Source of the DNA: Thermohalobacteraceae bacterium
GTDB taxonomy: Bacteria; Bacillota; Clostridia; Tissierellales; VENL01
Direction of reading: 5' to 3'
DNA length: 33,775 nt
Assembly: GCA_030625765.1 (NCBI GenBank)
Contig: DAOUQG010000006.1
Span: forward strand, 1 to 33,775
Program-made: the position numbers and the translations under genes
Notes under the pieces: generated by a model
The model's database searches: none
Seen by the model: only the letters and a program-made list of their open reading frames with translations
What the model was told of the DNA's origin: nothing
Shown here: one piece after another, positions 15,334-22,959 of the stretch
Numbering within the stretch: the first letter of the stretch is position 1
How the letters are laid out: the number at the start of each line of letters is the position of its first letter

Positions 15334-16702
15334 AGCTCCAGTTATAGTTCCAATATCAGTGTTAATTCTTGGATTGGTATTTCGCGCACCAAAGAAAGGA
15401 ATTTTTGCAGGTGCATTACGTATGGGGGTTGGGTTTACAGCTCTATTCGCTCTTGTAGGTATCATATTCTCAGCTCTAGGACCAGCAGCAAATGAAATGG
15501 CTGCACGCTTTGGTCTTAGCTTTTCTGTTACTGACCTTGGATGGCCAACTCAATCTGGTATTGTGTTTGCAATTCCTTGGTCTATGGCTGCTATCGCAGT
15601 ATTTATTGTCTTAAATTCAATTTTGGTTGCTACTGGTATTGTAAATACACTTAATGTGGATTTCAATAACCATTGGATTTTTGTATTTTATATGGGGGCT
15701 ACTTTATATATTACAGGCAGTTGGGTCTTCACAATTTTGGTTGGATTAATCTTTTGGTTTGTATCTCTAAAAATGGCAGATTGGCTTTATCCTATGATAG
15801 ATGCATATTATGATATGCCAATGGAAGGCATTACTATAACACATGCTTATTCTATACTTTGGGCTCCAATTGGCTTCTTGTTAGATAAATTGTGGGATTC
15901 TATTCCGGTTATTCGTGATATTCAATGGGACCATGAGTCTATCAAAGAAAAATGGGGATTCTTTGGTGAACCTGTCTTTATGGGTTGGTTAATTGGTTTA
16001 TTTGTTGGTGTGATTGCTTACTTTGACTGGCCGCCTACAGGTGCTCAAATAAGTTCTGCTTTGAGTCTTGCGTTTACTGTTTCATTCTTTATGCTTCTTC
16101 TTCCAAGAGCAGCTGAGCTTATTGTGGCAGGTATGGCTCCGTTATCAGATGCTGTTCGTATATTCGTTACCAAGAGGATGCCTGGACGAAAATTCCACTT
16201 AGGTCTTGACGCTGCAGTATTAGTAGGAGCACCTGAGCATGTGGCTATTGGGGTTCTAACTACACCTATTGCATTTTTGATAGCATTTCTACTTCCAGGG
16301 AACAAAATGCTGCCTTTGGGAGATGTTGCAGGATTGTTTATTTTCATATGTGTGTTTATAACAAATACAAATCGTGGAAACATATTCCGTGGATTGCTTA
16401 ATAGTGCGTTAATATTAATACCTGTATCTTTCTGGATTGGTTCAGCTATGTCTCCAGCTAATATGGTAATGGCAAATAGTACTGGTTTTGCTTTACCAGA
16501 AGGGGCAGGATTGATTTCTTCACTTTGTGTTGGTACTACTCCATTTGGATTTGCTCTTTATAAAGTAAGTGAATTCTTTACTGGCATTGGATCATTTAAA
16601 GATCTTGTGATAGGAATATCTATTATTGCTGTATTTGCTTTTGTTTGGTATCTAATGCGTAATAGACCAAAGGAATATGCAAAAGAATTGCTTGGAGAAT
16701 AA
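15287..16702 (+). CDS. PTS EIIC, galactitol (GatC) family
   Basis: The membrane channel of a phosphotransferase system of the galactitol family; it binds and moves a sugar or polyol while EIIB phosphorylates it. The 471 residues contain about ten hydrophobic segments, beginning VFKWVFAQGAPVIVPISVLI. Family-typical stretches are LGWPTQSGIVFAIPWS, GATLYITGSW, WLYPMIDAYYDMPMEGITITH and DAAVLVGAPEHVAIGVL. I use ATG 15287 with AAAGGGGAG upstream; the track start at 15224 lies in the duplicated leader and lacks an RBS. EIIB and EIIA follow as separate genes, and the LevR-type activator precedes it. The substrate cannot be read from sequence; galactitol or a related polyol or sugar is possible. Confidence 0.9.
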   Translation: MSQTIINVFKWVFAQGAPVIVPISVLILGLVFRAPKKGIFAGALRMGVGFTALFALVGIIFSALGPAANEMAARFGLSFSVTDLGWPTQSGIVFAIPWSMAAIAVFIVLNSILVATGIVNTLNVDFNNHWIFVFYMGATLYITGSWVFTILVGLIFWFVSLKMADWLYPMIDAYYDMPMEGITITHAYSILWAPIGFLLDKLWDSIPVIRDIQWDHESIKEKWGFFGEPVFMGWLIGLFVGVIAYFDWPPTGAQISSALSLAFTVSFFMLLLPRAAELIVAGMAPLSDAVRIFVTKRMPGRKFHLGLDAAVLVGAPEHVAIGVLTTPIAFLIAFLLPGNKMLPLGDVAGLFIFICVFITNTNRGNIFRGLLNSALILIPVSFWIGSAMSPANMVMANSTGFALPEGAGLISSLCVGTTPFGFALYKVSEFFTGIGSFKDLVIGISIIAVFAFVWYLMRNRPKEYAKELLGE

Positions 16703-16776
16703 TAAGAAGAGTAAATTTTATAAAAATGTATTATAAGTCAAGAAATATCTTTTATTTTTAGATTAAGAGGGAGTTG

Positions 16777-17106
16777 ATGAAAACAATGATTAGAAGAAAT
16801 AAATCGAAAGAAAAAAAAGATAAAAAAAGGATAATGTTAGTTTGTGGTTCGGGCATGGTATCTAGTACATTAGTATACCCTATGGTAGAAGAAATTCTAA
16901 AAGAAGGCGGCTATCGTTTTGAAATTATTAAAGGTGGTTTTAATGATATAAAAAATCATGCTAGCATTAATTTGATATTGACCACTGTATCACCATTACC
17001 AAAAGAAGTGGTTGAAATGGGCATTCCTGTTGTGGTAGTAACATCTCTATTTAGAGGTGATAAAGAATCAGTTCGAGAAAACATATATACAGAATTAAAA
17101 AAATAG
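16777..17106 (+). CDS. PTS EIIB, galactitol-type
   Basis: Takes the phosphate from EIIA on a Cys and passes it to the incoming sugar at EIIC. The 109 residues show the phosphocysteine loop IMLVCGSGMVSST with Cys23, preceded by an unusually basic start (RRNKSKEKKDKKR). The rest alternates helices and strands, as in the family, ending VVVVTSLFRGD. ATG 16777 follows AAGAGGGAG; the track uses the TTG just before it, and ATG 16786 is a further option that would drop only three residues. It lies 74 bases after EIIC in the same operon. Confidence 0.88.
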   Translation: MKTMIRRNKSKEKKDKKRIMLVCGSGMVSSTLVYPMVEEILKEGGYRFEIIKGGFNDIKNHASINLILTTVSPLPKEVVEMGIPVVVVTSLFRGDKESVRENIYTELKK

Positions 17107-17335
17107 TCTAATTAATAGCTTAATTGAGTTGTGCCTTTTGCTTTAATTTAATTGCAACAAACCTAAAGAGTAAGTTTTTTATAAGAATAATGGCAAAGTC
17201 ACGTAATATCTGGTATTTCTCTAAAATGAATGAGAATATGCAGTAATACGAGTTTTATATGAAAATAAAAGTGACTATATTTATCCGTTGGGAAAATTCC
17301 AGCAAAGAAATTTATCTTAATATATGTAAGAGGAT

Positions 17336-17818
17336 GTGATAAAAATTAAAAATATATCAATAACGGATATTATTGAACCAGATGTTATCCAGTTAAATGT
17401 GTCTGCTGCTAATCGTGATGAGGCTATCTATAAGGCTGGCTACTTGTTAGTAAAGAAAGGAATAGTTGAAGAACGATATATTGACGCTATGCTCAAAGCA
17501 TGCAATGATTTAGGTCCTTATATTGTTCTTGTTCCAGGGGTAGCTATTCCTCATGCTCGTCCAGAAGCTGGAGCTAAGGGATTAGGTATTTCAATTATTA
17601 CGCTCAAAGAAGCAATACCTTTTGGTAACGAAGAGAATGATCCTGTTCATACAGTAATTGCATTAGCTTCAGATGACAATAAAAATCATATTGGCTTGCT
17701 AACTAGCCTTTCCAATTTCTTAATGGATAATGAAAAGGTAAATAAAATGCATGCTGCAAAAACCACTGAAGAAGTAATATCCTTACTACTAGAAAATAAT
17801 GTACAAAAAACCTGTTGA
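17336..17818 (+). CDS. PTS EIIA, fructose/mannitol/galactitol type
   Basis: Accepts phosphate from HPr on a His and gives it to EIIB. The 160 residues match the EIIA-2 (Fru/Mtl) domain, with the active site VPGVAIPHARPEAG and phosphorylated His73. The GTG start at 17336 is the only plausible one in the 5' region, but AAGAGGA ends only a base or two before it, so the true start may be a little downstream at a non-ATG codon. The 229-base gap before it is longer than elsewhere in the operon and holds nothing I recognise. The C-terminal domain of the LevR-type regulator is of the same type, which fits a shared phosphorelay. Confidence 0.88.
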   Translation: MIKIKNISITDIIEPDVIQLNVSAANRDEAIYKAGYLLVKKGIVEERYIDAMLKACNDLGPYIVLVPGVAIPHARPEAGAKGLGISIITLKEAIPFGNEENDPVHTVIALASDDNKNHIGLLTSLSNFLMDNEKVNKMHAAKTTEEVISLLLENNVQKTC

Positions 17819-17883
17819 TAATTTGGCTATTTAAGGAAGATAATTGAAATAATTGTAGCATTACTTATTAAGGAGGAAAATTA

Positions 17884-18567
17884 ATGAAACCTGAATTATT
17901 AGTCATGTTGGTGAAAAATGATAGAACAGTAGAAAATGCAATTGAAATATTTAATAAAGCAAAGCATCTTCCAGTTTCGCATTGGGGTTTTAAGGATGTT
18001 GGTTTGAAAAAAGATCAAATGATTGAGCTTGTAAAAGAAATGAAAGATGCAGGGAAGACAACATATCTTGAAATCATGAGTTCCGATGAAGAAGGGGGAT
18101 TACAAAGCGCTCAACTTGCAATAGATTGTGGTTTTGATGTGGCTATAGGTACAGTATATTCCGATTCAATAAATTCTCTTCTTAGAAATTCAAGTACAAA
18201 ATATTATCCTTTTACAGGAAAACTTGAAGGTCACCCTGCCACTTTAGTTGGAAGTGTTGATGAGATTATTAATCATGGGAAAATGATGCAATCTAAAGGA
18301 GTTGACGGCTTAACTTTACCTACATATCGTTTTGTAGGAAATCATAAAGAATTGATTGATGCAATTGCTAAAGAAATCGAAATTCCAATTATTTCTGCAG
18401 GGAGTATTAACTCTTTAGAACGAGTTGATGAGTTGAGTCAAGCTGGTATTTGGGGTGTTACAATCGGGAGTGGTTTCTTTAATAAGAACTTTTTACCTGA
18501 AGGTACATTCAATGAAAATATTGAAGCTGTTGTAGAATGGATTAGTAACTCTAACAAATCTAAATAA
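17884..18567 (+). CDS. Alpha/beta-barrel protein of a PTS operon, likely phosphosugar enzyme
   Basis: A 227-residue single-domain protein that looks like a TIM barrel. Its C-terminal IPIISAGSINSLERVDEL...GVTIGSGFF resembles the phosphate-binding end of epimerases and aldolases of the HisA / NanE type. Earlier strands read LLVMLVKND, VSHWGFKDVG, TTYLEIMSS and DVAIGTVYSD; Lys in FKDVG or Glu in YLEIM could be catalytic, but that is a guess. AAGGAGG precedes the ATG. Similar proteins are annotated only as beta/alpha-barrel proteins next to galactitol-type PTS genes. It probably handles the phosphorylated product of this PTS; no reaction can be named. Confidence 0.7.
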   Translation: MKPELLVMLVKNDRTVENAIEIFNKAKHLPVSHWGFKDVGLKKDQMIELVKEMKDAGKTTYLEIMSSDEEGGLQSAQLAIDCGFDVAIGTVYSDSINSLLRNSSTKYYPFTGKLEGHPATLVGSVDEIINHGKMMQSKGVDGLTLPTYRFVGNHKELIDAIAKEIEIPIISAGSINSLERVDELSQAGIWGVTIGSGFFNKNFLPEGTFNENIEAVVEWISNSNKSK

Positions 18568-18790
18568 CTTTAGAAATATTTCTTGAGAGTAACTTATAAA
18601 TGCAAAAAAATTGATAGGAAAAAGATAAACTGAAGTAAAATAAAACTTTTTGACCTATCTAAGTCAAATTGGGGTAACGTGCTGACTTAGGAAATAACAG
18701 ATGAACAACAGGTACCTGTTGGCAATATAGCGCACAAGTTTTACAATACAACGTTAATGCTTACATTTTTGTCATTACAGGCAACAATCT
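18568..18790. other. Gap with a perfect 8-bp inverted repeat
   Basis: CTAAGTCA and TGACTTAG (18659-18690) form a perfect 8-bp stem. Downstream, one short open stretch reads DEQQVPVGN, which recalls the end of Gram-positive surface proteins, but stops surround it. No gene is supported here. Confidence 0.3.
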
Positions 18791-18830
18791 AACAGCCACC
18801 GCTTTTGATGTGAAAGCGACGGCTGTTTTT
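18791..18830 (+). terminator. Rho-independent terminator before ptsH
   Basis: AACAGCC and CGCTTT on the left pair with AAAGCG and GGCTGTT on the right, with a small internal AC/AC mismatch, followed by TTTTT. It ends the PTS operon or a decayed unit and separates it from ptsHI. Confidence 0.8.
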
Positions 18831-18862
18831 GTAAAAAGCTTATGATTGGTGAACAGAGATAA

Positions 18863-18891
18863 TTGAAATAGAATGCAGTACGTACAATAAT
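18863..18891 (+). promoter_or_regulatory. Candidate sigma-A promoter of ptsHI
   Basis: TTGAAA and AATAAT are 17 bases apart, about 75 bases before the ptsH start and after the terminator at 18791. Confidence 0.45.
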
Positions 18892-18966
18892 AGCTTTCTA
18901 ATTAAAGATTTTCAAAGTTAAATAATTTCATTAGCATTAAAAAAATATTAATAGGAGGAATGCAGA

Positions 18967-19230
18967 ATGTACAAGGTAGAAGTAGAATTAAAAAATGAAA
19001 CAGGCTTACACGCAAGACCAGCAAGCTTATTTGTAAAAGAAGCAAGCAAATTTTTATCAGATGTAAAAATAATAAAGGATGAAAAAAAATATATCGCAAA
19101 AAGTATAGTGGGAATATTAAGCATGGGAGCAGTAAAAGGAACTAAACTAACAATAGTAGCAGAAGGAGAAGACGAAAAAGAAGCAGTAGAAGCACTAAAA
19201 GCATTGGTAGATACTAACTTTGGAGAATAA
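18967..19230 (+). CDS. ptsH: HPr, phosphocarrier protein of the PTS
   Basis: HPr relays phosphate from enzyme I to the EIIA proteins and, in Firmicutes, is also a regulator when phosphorylated on Ser46. Its 87 residues are the standard length. The His15 site reads TGLHARPASLF, and Ser46 sits in AKSIVGILSMG, matching the HPr kinase target, so both relay and carbon control are expected. AGGAGG precedes the ATG. ptsI starts 12 bases after its stop. Codons are almost all A-ending (GTA, GCA, AGA, TTA), as in ptsI and unlike the genes on either side. Confidence 0.97.
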   Translation: MYKVEVELKNETGLHARPASLFVKEASKFLSDVKIIKDEKKYIAKSIVGILSMGAVKGTKLTIVAEGEDEKEAVEALKALVDTNFGE

Positions 19231-19242
19231 GGAGTGGAGTTT

Positions 19243-20964
19243 ATGGTGTTAAAAGGAATAGGTGCATCACCAGGAATAGCCATAGGCAAAGTACTATTAA
19301 AGAAAGACCCAGAGCTAAAAATAGAAAAAAGAGTTAAAGATAATACAGAGGAAGAAATAATAAGGCTAAAAAAAGCAAAAGAAAAAAGTAAAAAACAAAT
19401 AAATGAACTATATGAACATACACTAAATACGATAGGAGAAGAAGAAGCAAAGATATTCGAAGCTCATGGAATGATATTAGATGACCCAGAATTTTTTGGA
19501 CAAGTAGAAGAGAAAATTAAAACAGAAAAAGTAAACGTAGAATATGCCTTAAAAGAAGTAACAGACATTATCGTAAAGGTATTCGAAAATATGGACAATG
19601 AATATATGAAAGAAAGAGCAGCAGATATAAAAGATGTATCAAATAGAGTAATAAGAATATTACTAGGAGTAGAGATAACAGACATCTCTAAGCTAGAAGA
19701 AGAAGTAATAATAGTAGCAGAAGACCTAACACCATCAGACACAGCACAAATTGACAAAGAAAAAGTACTAGGATTCATAACAGAAATAGGAGGAAAAACA
19801 GCACACTCGGCAATAATGGCAAGGACTCTAGAGATACCAGCAGTAGTAGGAGTAGAAGGAATAACAAGCAAAGTAGAAGATGGAGATATAGTAATATTTG
19901 ATGGAGATGAAGGGGAAGTAATTATAAGACCAGAAGAAAAAAAATTAGAAGAATATAAGAACAAAAAAGAAAAATTCGAAAGCTTCAGAAAGAGACTAGA
20001 AGAACTAAAAGGAGCAAAAAGTGTAACAAAGGATGGGATAGAAGTAGAGTTAGTAGCAAACATAGGAACACCAAAAGACGTAGACGGGATACTAAGAAAC
20101 GACGCAGTAGGAGTAGGATTATACAGAACAGAGTTTTTATACATGGATAGAGACCAATTACCAACAGAAGAAGAGCAATTTGAAGCATACAAAGAAGTAG
20201 CAGAAAGACTAGAAGGAAAACCAGTAGTAATAAGAACATTAGACATAGGAGGGGACAAAGAACTACCATACTTAGAACTACCAAAGGAAATGAATCCTTT
20301 CCTAGGCTACAGAGCAATAAGATTATGTTTAGACAGGACAGATATTTTTAAACCACAGCTAAGAGCATTACTAAGAGCAAGTACACATGGAGACATAAAA
20401 ATAATGTTTCCAATGATATCAAGCATAGAAGAACTAAGACAGGCAAAAGCAGTACTAGAAGAAGTAAAAGAAGACTTAAGAAAAGAAAACATAAAATTCA
20501 ACGAAGAAATAGAAGTAGGAATAATGGTAGAAATACCAGCAGTAGCAGTATTATCAGACCAATTTGCAAAAGAAGTAGACTTCTTTAGTATAGGAACAAA
20601 TGACCTAATCCAGTACACAACAGCAGTAGATAGAGGAAACAGACAAATTTCTCATCTATACAATCAGTTCCACCCAGCACTATTAACACTAGTAAAAACA
20701 GTAATAGAAAATGGACATAAAGCAGGAATATGGGTAGGAATGTGTGGAGAAGTAGCAGGAGATCCAAAGCTAATACCAATACTAATAGGAATGGGATTAG
20801 AGGAGTTTAGTATGAGCCCAATATCAATTCTAAAGGCAAGATGGATAATAAAGAATATTACACAACAAGAAATGAAAGAGATGGCAGAAAAGGTAATAAA
20901 CCTACCAACAGCCGAAGAAGTAGAAAAGTTCATAGATGATAATATTAAAATTGATTATATATAA
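19243..20964 (+). CDS. ptsI: PTS enzyme I (phosphoenolpyruvate-protein phosphotransferase)
   Basis: Takes phosphate from PEP and passes it to HPr, starting all PTS uptake in the cell. The 573 residues match the usual length. Seen: N-terminal GIGASPGIAIGK, the phosphohistidine site GGKTAHSAIMARTLEIPAVVG with His188, the PEP-binding GLYRTEFLYMDR, IRTLDIGGDK, MFPMIS, EVGIMVEIPA, FSIGTNDLIQY, and GMCGEVAGD with the active-site Cys501. AAGGAG lies 8 bases before ATG 19243; the track's GTG 19234 overlaps that RBS. It is in an operon with ptsH and ends at a strong terminator. Codon use is strongly A-ending (ATA, GTA, CTA, AGA). Confidence 0.97.
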   Translation: MVLKGIGASPGIAIGKVLLKKDPELKIEKRVKDNTEEEIIRLKKAKEKSKKQINELYEHTLNTIGEEEAKIFEAHGMILDDPEFFGQVEEKIKTEKVNVEYALKEVTDIIVKVFENMDNEYMKERAADIKDVSNRVIRILLGVEITDISKLEEEVIIVAEDLTPSDTAQIDKEKVLGFITEIGGKTAHSAIMARTLEIPAVVGVEGITSKVEDGDIVIFDGDEGEVIIRPEEKKLEEYKNKKEKFESFRKRLEELKGAKSVTKDGIEVELVANIGTPKDVDGILRNDAVGVGLYRTEFLYMDRDQLPTEEEQFEAYKEVAERLEGKPVVIRTLDIGGDKELPYLELPKEMNPFLGYRAIRLCLDRTDIFKPQLRALLRASTHGDIKIMFPMISSIEELRQAKAVLEEVKEDLRKENIKFNEEIEVGIMVEIPAVAVLSDQFAKEVDFFSIGTNDLIQYTTAVDRGNRQISHLYNQFHPALLTLVKTVIENGHKAGIWVGMCGEVAGDPKLIPILIGMGLEEFSMSPISILKARWIIKNITQQEMKEMAEKVINLPTAEEVEKFIDDNIKIDYI

Positions 20965-21033
20965 ATAATAATAATCTCTTATTATGTATTGTGTTCTCAC
21001 CGTCTTCACCAGAGTTAAAAGCATAGATTCGTG

Positions 21034-21080
21034 AAATAAAGCATAAGTTTGACTGTTTGGCAAATTTATGCTTTATTTTT
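21034..21080 (+). terminator. Rho-independent terminator after ptsI
   Basis: AAATAAAGCATAAGTTTG and CAAATTTATGCTTTATTT form an 18-bp stem with one G-T pair and a 9-nt loop, followed by further T. Confidence 0.9.
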
Positions 21081-21102
21081 CAGCAAATATATTGTTGGTA
21101 TT

Positions 21103-21138
21103 GACAAAGGGACGTTTCGTGACAAAGGGACGTTTCGT
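21103..21138 (+). repeat. Tandem REP-like 18-bp motif
   Basis: GACAAAGGGACGTTTCGT occurs twice head to tail. The same motif, followed by the same TTGACATATAAGTA, occurs at 11196 and 11249. Confidence 0.75.
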
Positions 21139-21183
21139 TTGACATATAAGTAATCGATGATAGACTAAATTCAGATAATAAAC

Positions 21184-21250
21184 ATGTCAATATAAAAGAG
21201 AAAAAGAAGTGAGACATGAATCTATTACATAATGTTAAGAGGAATAGATG
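21184..21250 (+). pseudogene. REP-associated Y1 transposase, decayed N-terminal remnant
   Basis: AAGAGAAAAAGAAGTGAGAC and AATGTTAAGAGGAATAGATG match the remnant at 11312 nearly base for base, but early stops (TAA, TGA) break the frame. Homology ends at the same point as at 11312, and the dispersed repeat follows. Confidence 0.75.
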
Positions 21251-21264
21251 GTCACAGCCTCAAA

Positions 21265-21467
21265 GCGTCTGCGTAGCTGACAACATACTCTAATGATGAA
21301 CTTTCCAAAGCAAAAAAAGGTAAAATCATATATCTAAAAAGTACTTTTAGCTCATAAAAACTAATAATTAATAAAACGTGTGGAAAAACAGAATTAGGAT
21401 AAAAACAACCTATATACTAATAAAGAATGATAATGATGTCTAAAAAGATGTCAACAACTCCGACCCT
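21265..21467. repeat. Dispersed repeat element, copy 4
   Basis: Right end GATGTCAACAACTCCGACCC; left end degraded (TAGCTGACAAC). The interior shares CTCTAATGATGAACTTT, TAATAATTAATAAAAC and GTGGAAAAACAGAATTAGGA with copy 2. Bases 21468-21508 hold ACAAAAAAGGTACAAGC, which in copy 2 lies inside the element. Confidence 0.75.
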
Positions 21468-21508
21468 ACGACATGCTCAAACATACAAAAAAGGTACAAG
21501 CTATAATA

Positions 21509-21537
21509 TTGCCTGGGAAAATTTGATATGATATTAT
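21509..21537 (+). promoter_or_regulatory. Candidate sigma-A promoter of the TetR gene
   Basis: TTGCCT and TATTAT are separated by exactly 17 bases. The expected start site, near 21544, lies just before the operator at 21556. Confidence 0.55.
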
Positions 21538-21555
21538 AAACATATAAGAAAAAAA

Positions 21556-21569
21556 TGAACGGAGGTTCA
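21556..21569. promoter_or_regulatory. TetR-type operator overlapping the tetR RBS
   Basis: TGAACGGAGGTTCA has perfect 5-bp arms (TGAAC / GTTCA) around GGAG. The half-sites match the second palindrome at 22186. The GGAGG core of the RBS lies inside it, so the DNA site and the translation signal overlap. Confidence 0.7.
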
Positions 21570-21574
21570 CTATT

Positions 21575-22168
21575 ATGCAGGTATTAAAAGACGAGATTAG
21601 AGATAGTATTTATCAATCTGCATTGAAGGAATTTAGAAAAAAAGGGTATGAGAAGACTTCTATGAGAGCTATTGCTCAAAATGCTGGAATAGCAGTAGGC
21701 AACATGTATAGGTATTTTAAAAATAAAGAAGATTTATTTTGTGCAGTTATTAGTCCTGCATATAATAAATTAGTAAATTTTATAACTATGTTAGAAATTC
21801 CAGAAAATACGAATCGTGAAATATTGAACATGTATCTGAAGGAACAGGTAAGTAAGTTTGTTAAAATATATTTAGAGAACAAGAATGAACTCATGATAAT
21901 AATAGATGGAAGTAAAGGTACTAAGTATGAATATGCTATACAAGAAATAATAAAACTAGTTGAAAATATCGTTTATAAAATGGTAATAATAAGTAATAAT
22001 GAAGGAGATATGATTTTAAATGACGAGGTTTTCCCACATATTTTATCTACTACAGTAATTGAAGGTGTAATATTAATTTTGAAGAATTACGAAGAAAAAG
22101 AAAAAGTTAATAGTATGGTTGAGAAATTTATTAGTATAATATTCAAAGATTTTCACGAAAGAATATAA
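21575..22168 (+). CDS. TetR-family repressor
   Basis: A 197-residue repressor with an N-terminal TetR DNA-binding domain: ALKEFRKKGYEKTSMRAIAQNAGIAVGNMYRYFKNKEDLF (about residues 14-52), the classic HTH with the YFKNKEDL end. The rest is a helical ligand-binding domain with no strong signature; the ligand is unknown. ATG 21575 follows GGAGG inside a palindrome. A near-identical palindrome lies between this gene and the RND pump genes, so the protein very likely represses itself and the pump, released by a pump substrate. That circuit is inferred from the sites. Confidence 0.92.
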   Translation: MQVLKDEIRDSIYQSALKEFRKKGYEKTSMRAIAQNAGIAVGNMYRYFKNKEDLFCAVISPAYNKLVNFITMLEIPENTNREILNMYLKEQVSKFVKIYLENKNELMIIIDGSKGTKYEYAIQEIIKLVENIVYKMVIISNNEGDMILNDEVFPHILSTTVIEGVILILKNYEEKEKVNSMVEKFISIIFKDFHERI

Positions 22169-22183
22169 TTTTTTTAAACGAAA

Positions 22184-22201
22184 AATGAACGAATGTTCAT
22201 T
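22184..22201. promoter_or_regulatory. TetR-type operator before the RND genes
   Basis: AATGAACGAATGTTCATT is an 18-bp palindrome (central GA/AT apart) and shares TGAAC-N4-GTTCA with the tetR operator. TTCAAA (22142) and TATAAT (22164), 16 bases apart, form a possible promoter just upstream, which would put the operator over the start site. Confidence 0.7.
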
Positions 22202-22296
22202 GTTAAAATTAATACTGGAGACCATATCGGAATAAAAAAGTTCATTTACATACATAGATTTACTTAAAAGAATTTTGAAATGATAGGAGGGTAATC

Positions 22297-22944
22297 ATGA
22301 AAAAGAAAGCATGCATCATACTTGTAGGGTTATTAATTCTACTGTTCACATCATGCATAAGTGAAGATTTAAACTCTAATGATAGTAAAAATTTAAAACC
22401 TGTTAAAGTGATGACTATATATGAGGAAACTATTGAAAAATCTCTTGATTACTTAGGTATAGTTGTATTGAGCGAATCTAATAATTCTGAAATGGGAAGC
22501 CCAATGAAAAAGGTTATTAAGGTAGGATTAACATCTAAGGATATTTCTAAGATTAGCTTTGAAAGCAAAGTAAATGTTAAGGTTGATGAAGATTATATTA
22601 TAGGAAAAATTACAAACATATCACAAACTCCAAACCATCAAACTGGGACATTTGATATCGAAATAACTATAGATAATAACCCGCTTGAATTTGGATCGAT
22701 TGTAAAAGTTGAGATTATTAATGAAAGCGAGACTGGGGTGTGGATACCCATAACTTCAATAATGATAGATGATAAAGATTATGTATACGTTGCCCACAAT
22801 GATAAAGTTGAAAGGCGGAATATAACCATCGGAGATATACAAGGAAGCAAAATAAAGGTTGATGGATTAGCAGAAGGTGACAAATTAGTGATAGGAAATG
22901 CAAAACGAATTAATGTTGACGACATTGTAAAATGTATAGATTAG
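22297..22944 (+). CDS. Short RND-type periplasmic-adaptor-like lipoprotein
   Basis: A 215-residue lipoprotein: signal peptide with lipobox LLFTSC (Cys20), then a beta-rich body. FESKVNVKVDEDYIIGKITNISQTPNHQTGTFDIEITIDN and the C-terminal VWIPITSIM...DDKDYVYVAHNDKVERRNITIGD...VDGLAEGDKLVIG match the barrel and membrane-proximal domains of RND adaptors. Usual adaptors have about 350-400 residues; the helical hairpin and lipoyl halves that reach an outer-membrane channel are missing here, replaced by a short SESNNSEMGSPM link. That suits a cell without an outer membrane. GGAGGG precedes the ATG. It lies 15 bases before the pump gene and is in its operon. Confidence 0.82.
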   Translation: MKKKACIILVGLLILLFTSCISEDLNSNDSKNLKPVKVMTIYEETIEKSLDYLGIVVLSESNNSEMGSPMKKVIKVGLTSKDISKISFESKVNVKVDEDYIIGKITNISQTPNHQTGTFDIEITIDNNPLEFGSIVKVEIINESETGVWIPITSIMIDDKDYVYVAHNDKVERRNITIGDIQGSKIKVDGLAEGDKLVIGNAKRINVDDIVKCID

Positions 22945-22959
22945 GTAGGAGGTGAATCT

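Noticed and set aside
18700-18840. Possible decayed end of a cell-surface protein (DEQQVPVGN)
   Set aside because: Only one short match in a frame closed on both sides; not enough to call a pseudogene.
19464-20258. 264-residue minus-strand ORF opposite ptsI
   Set aside because: It is an artefact of the A-ending codons of ptsI; low-complexity Ser/Leu-rich product and no RBS.
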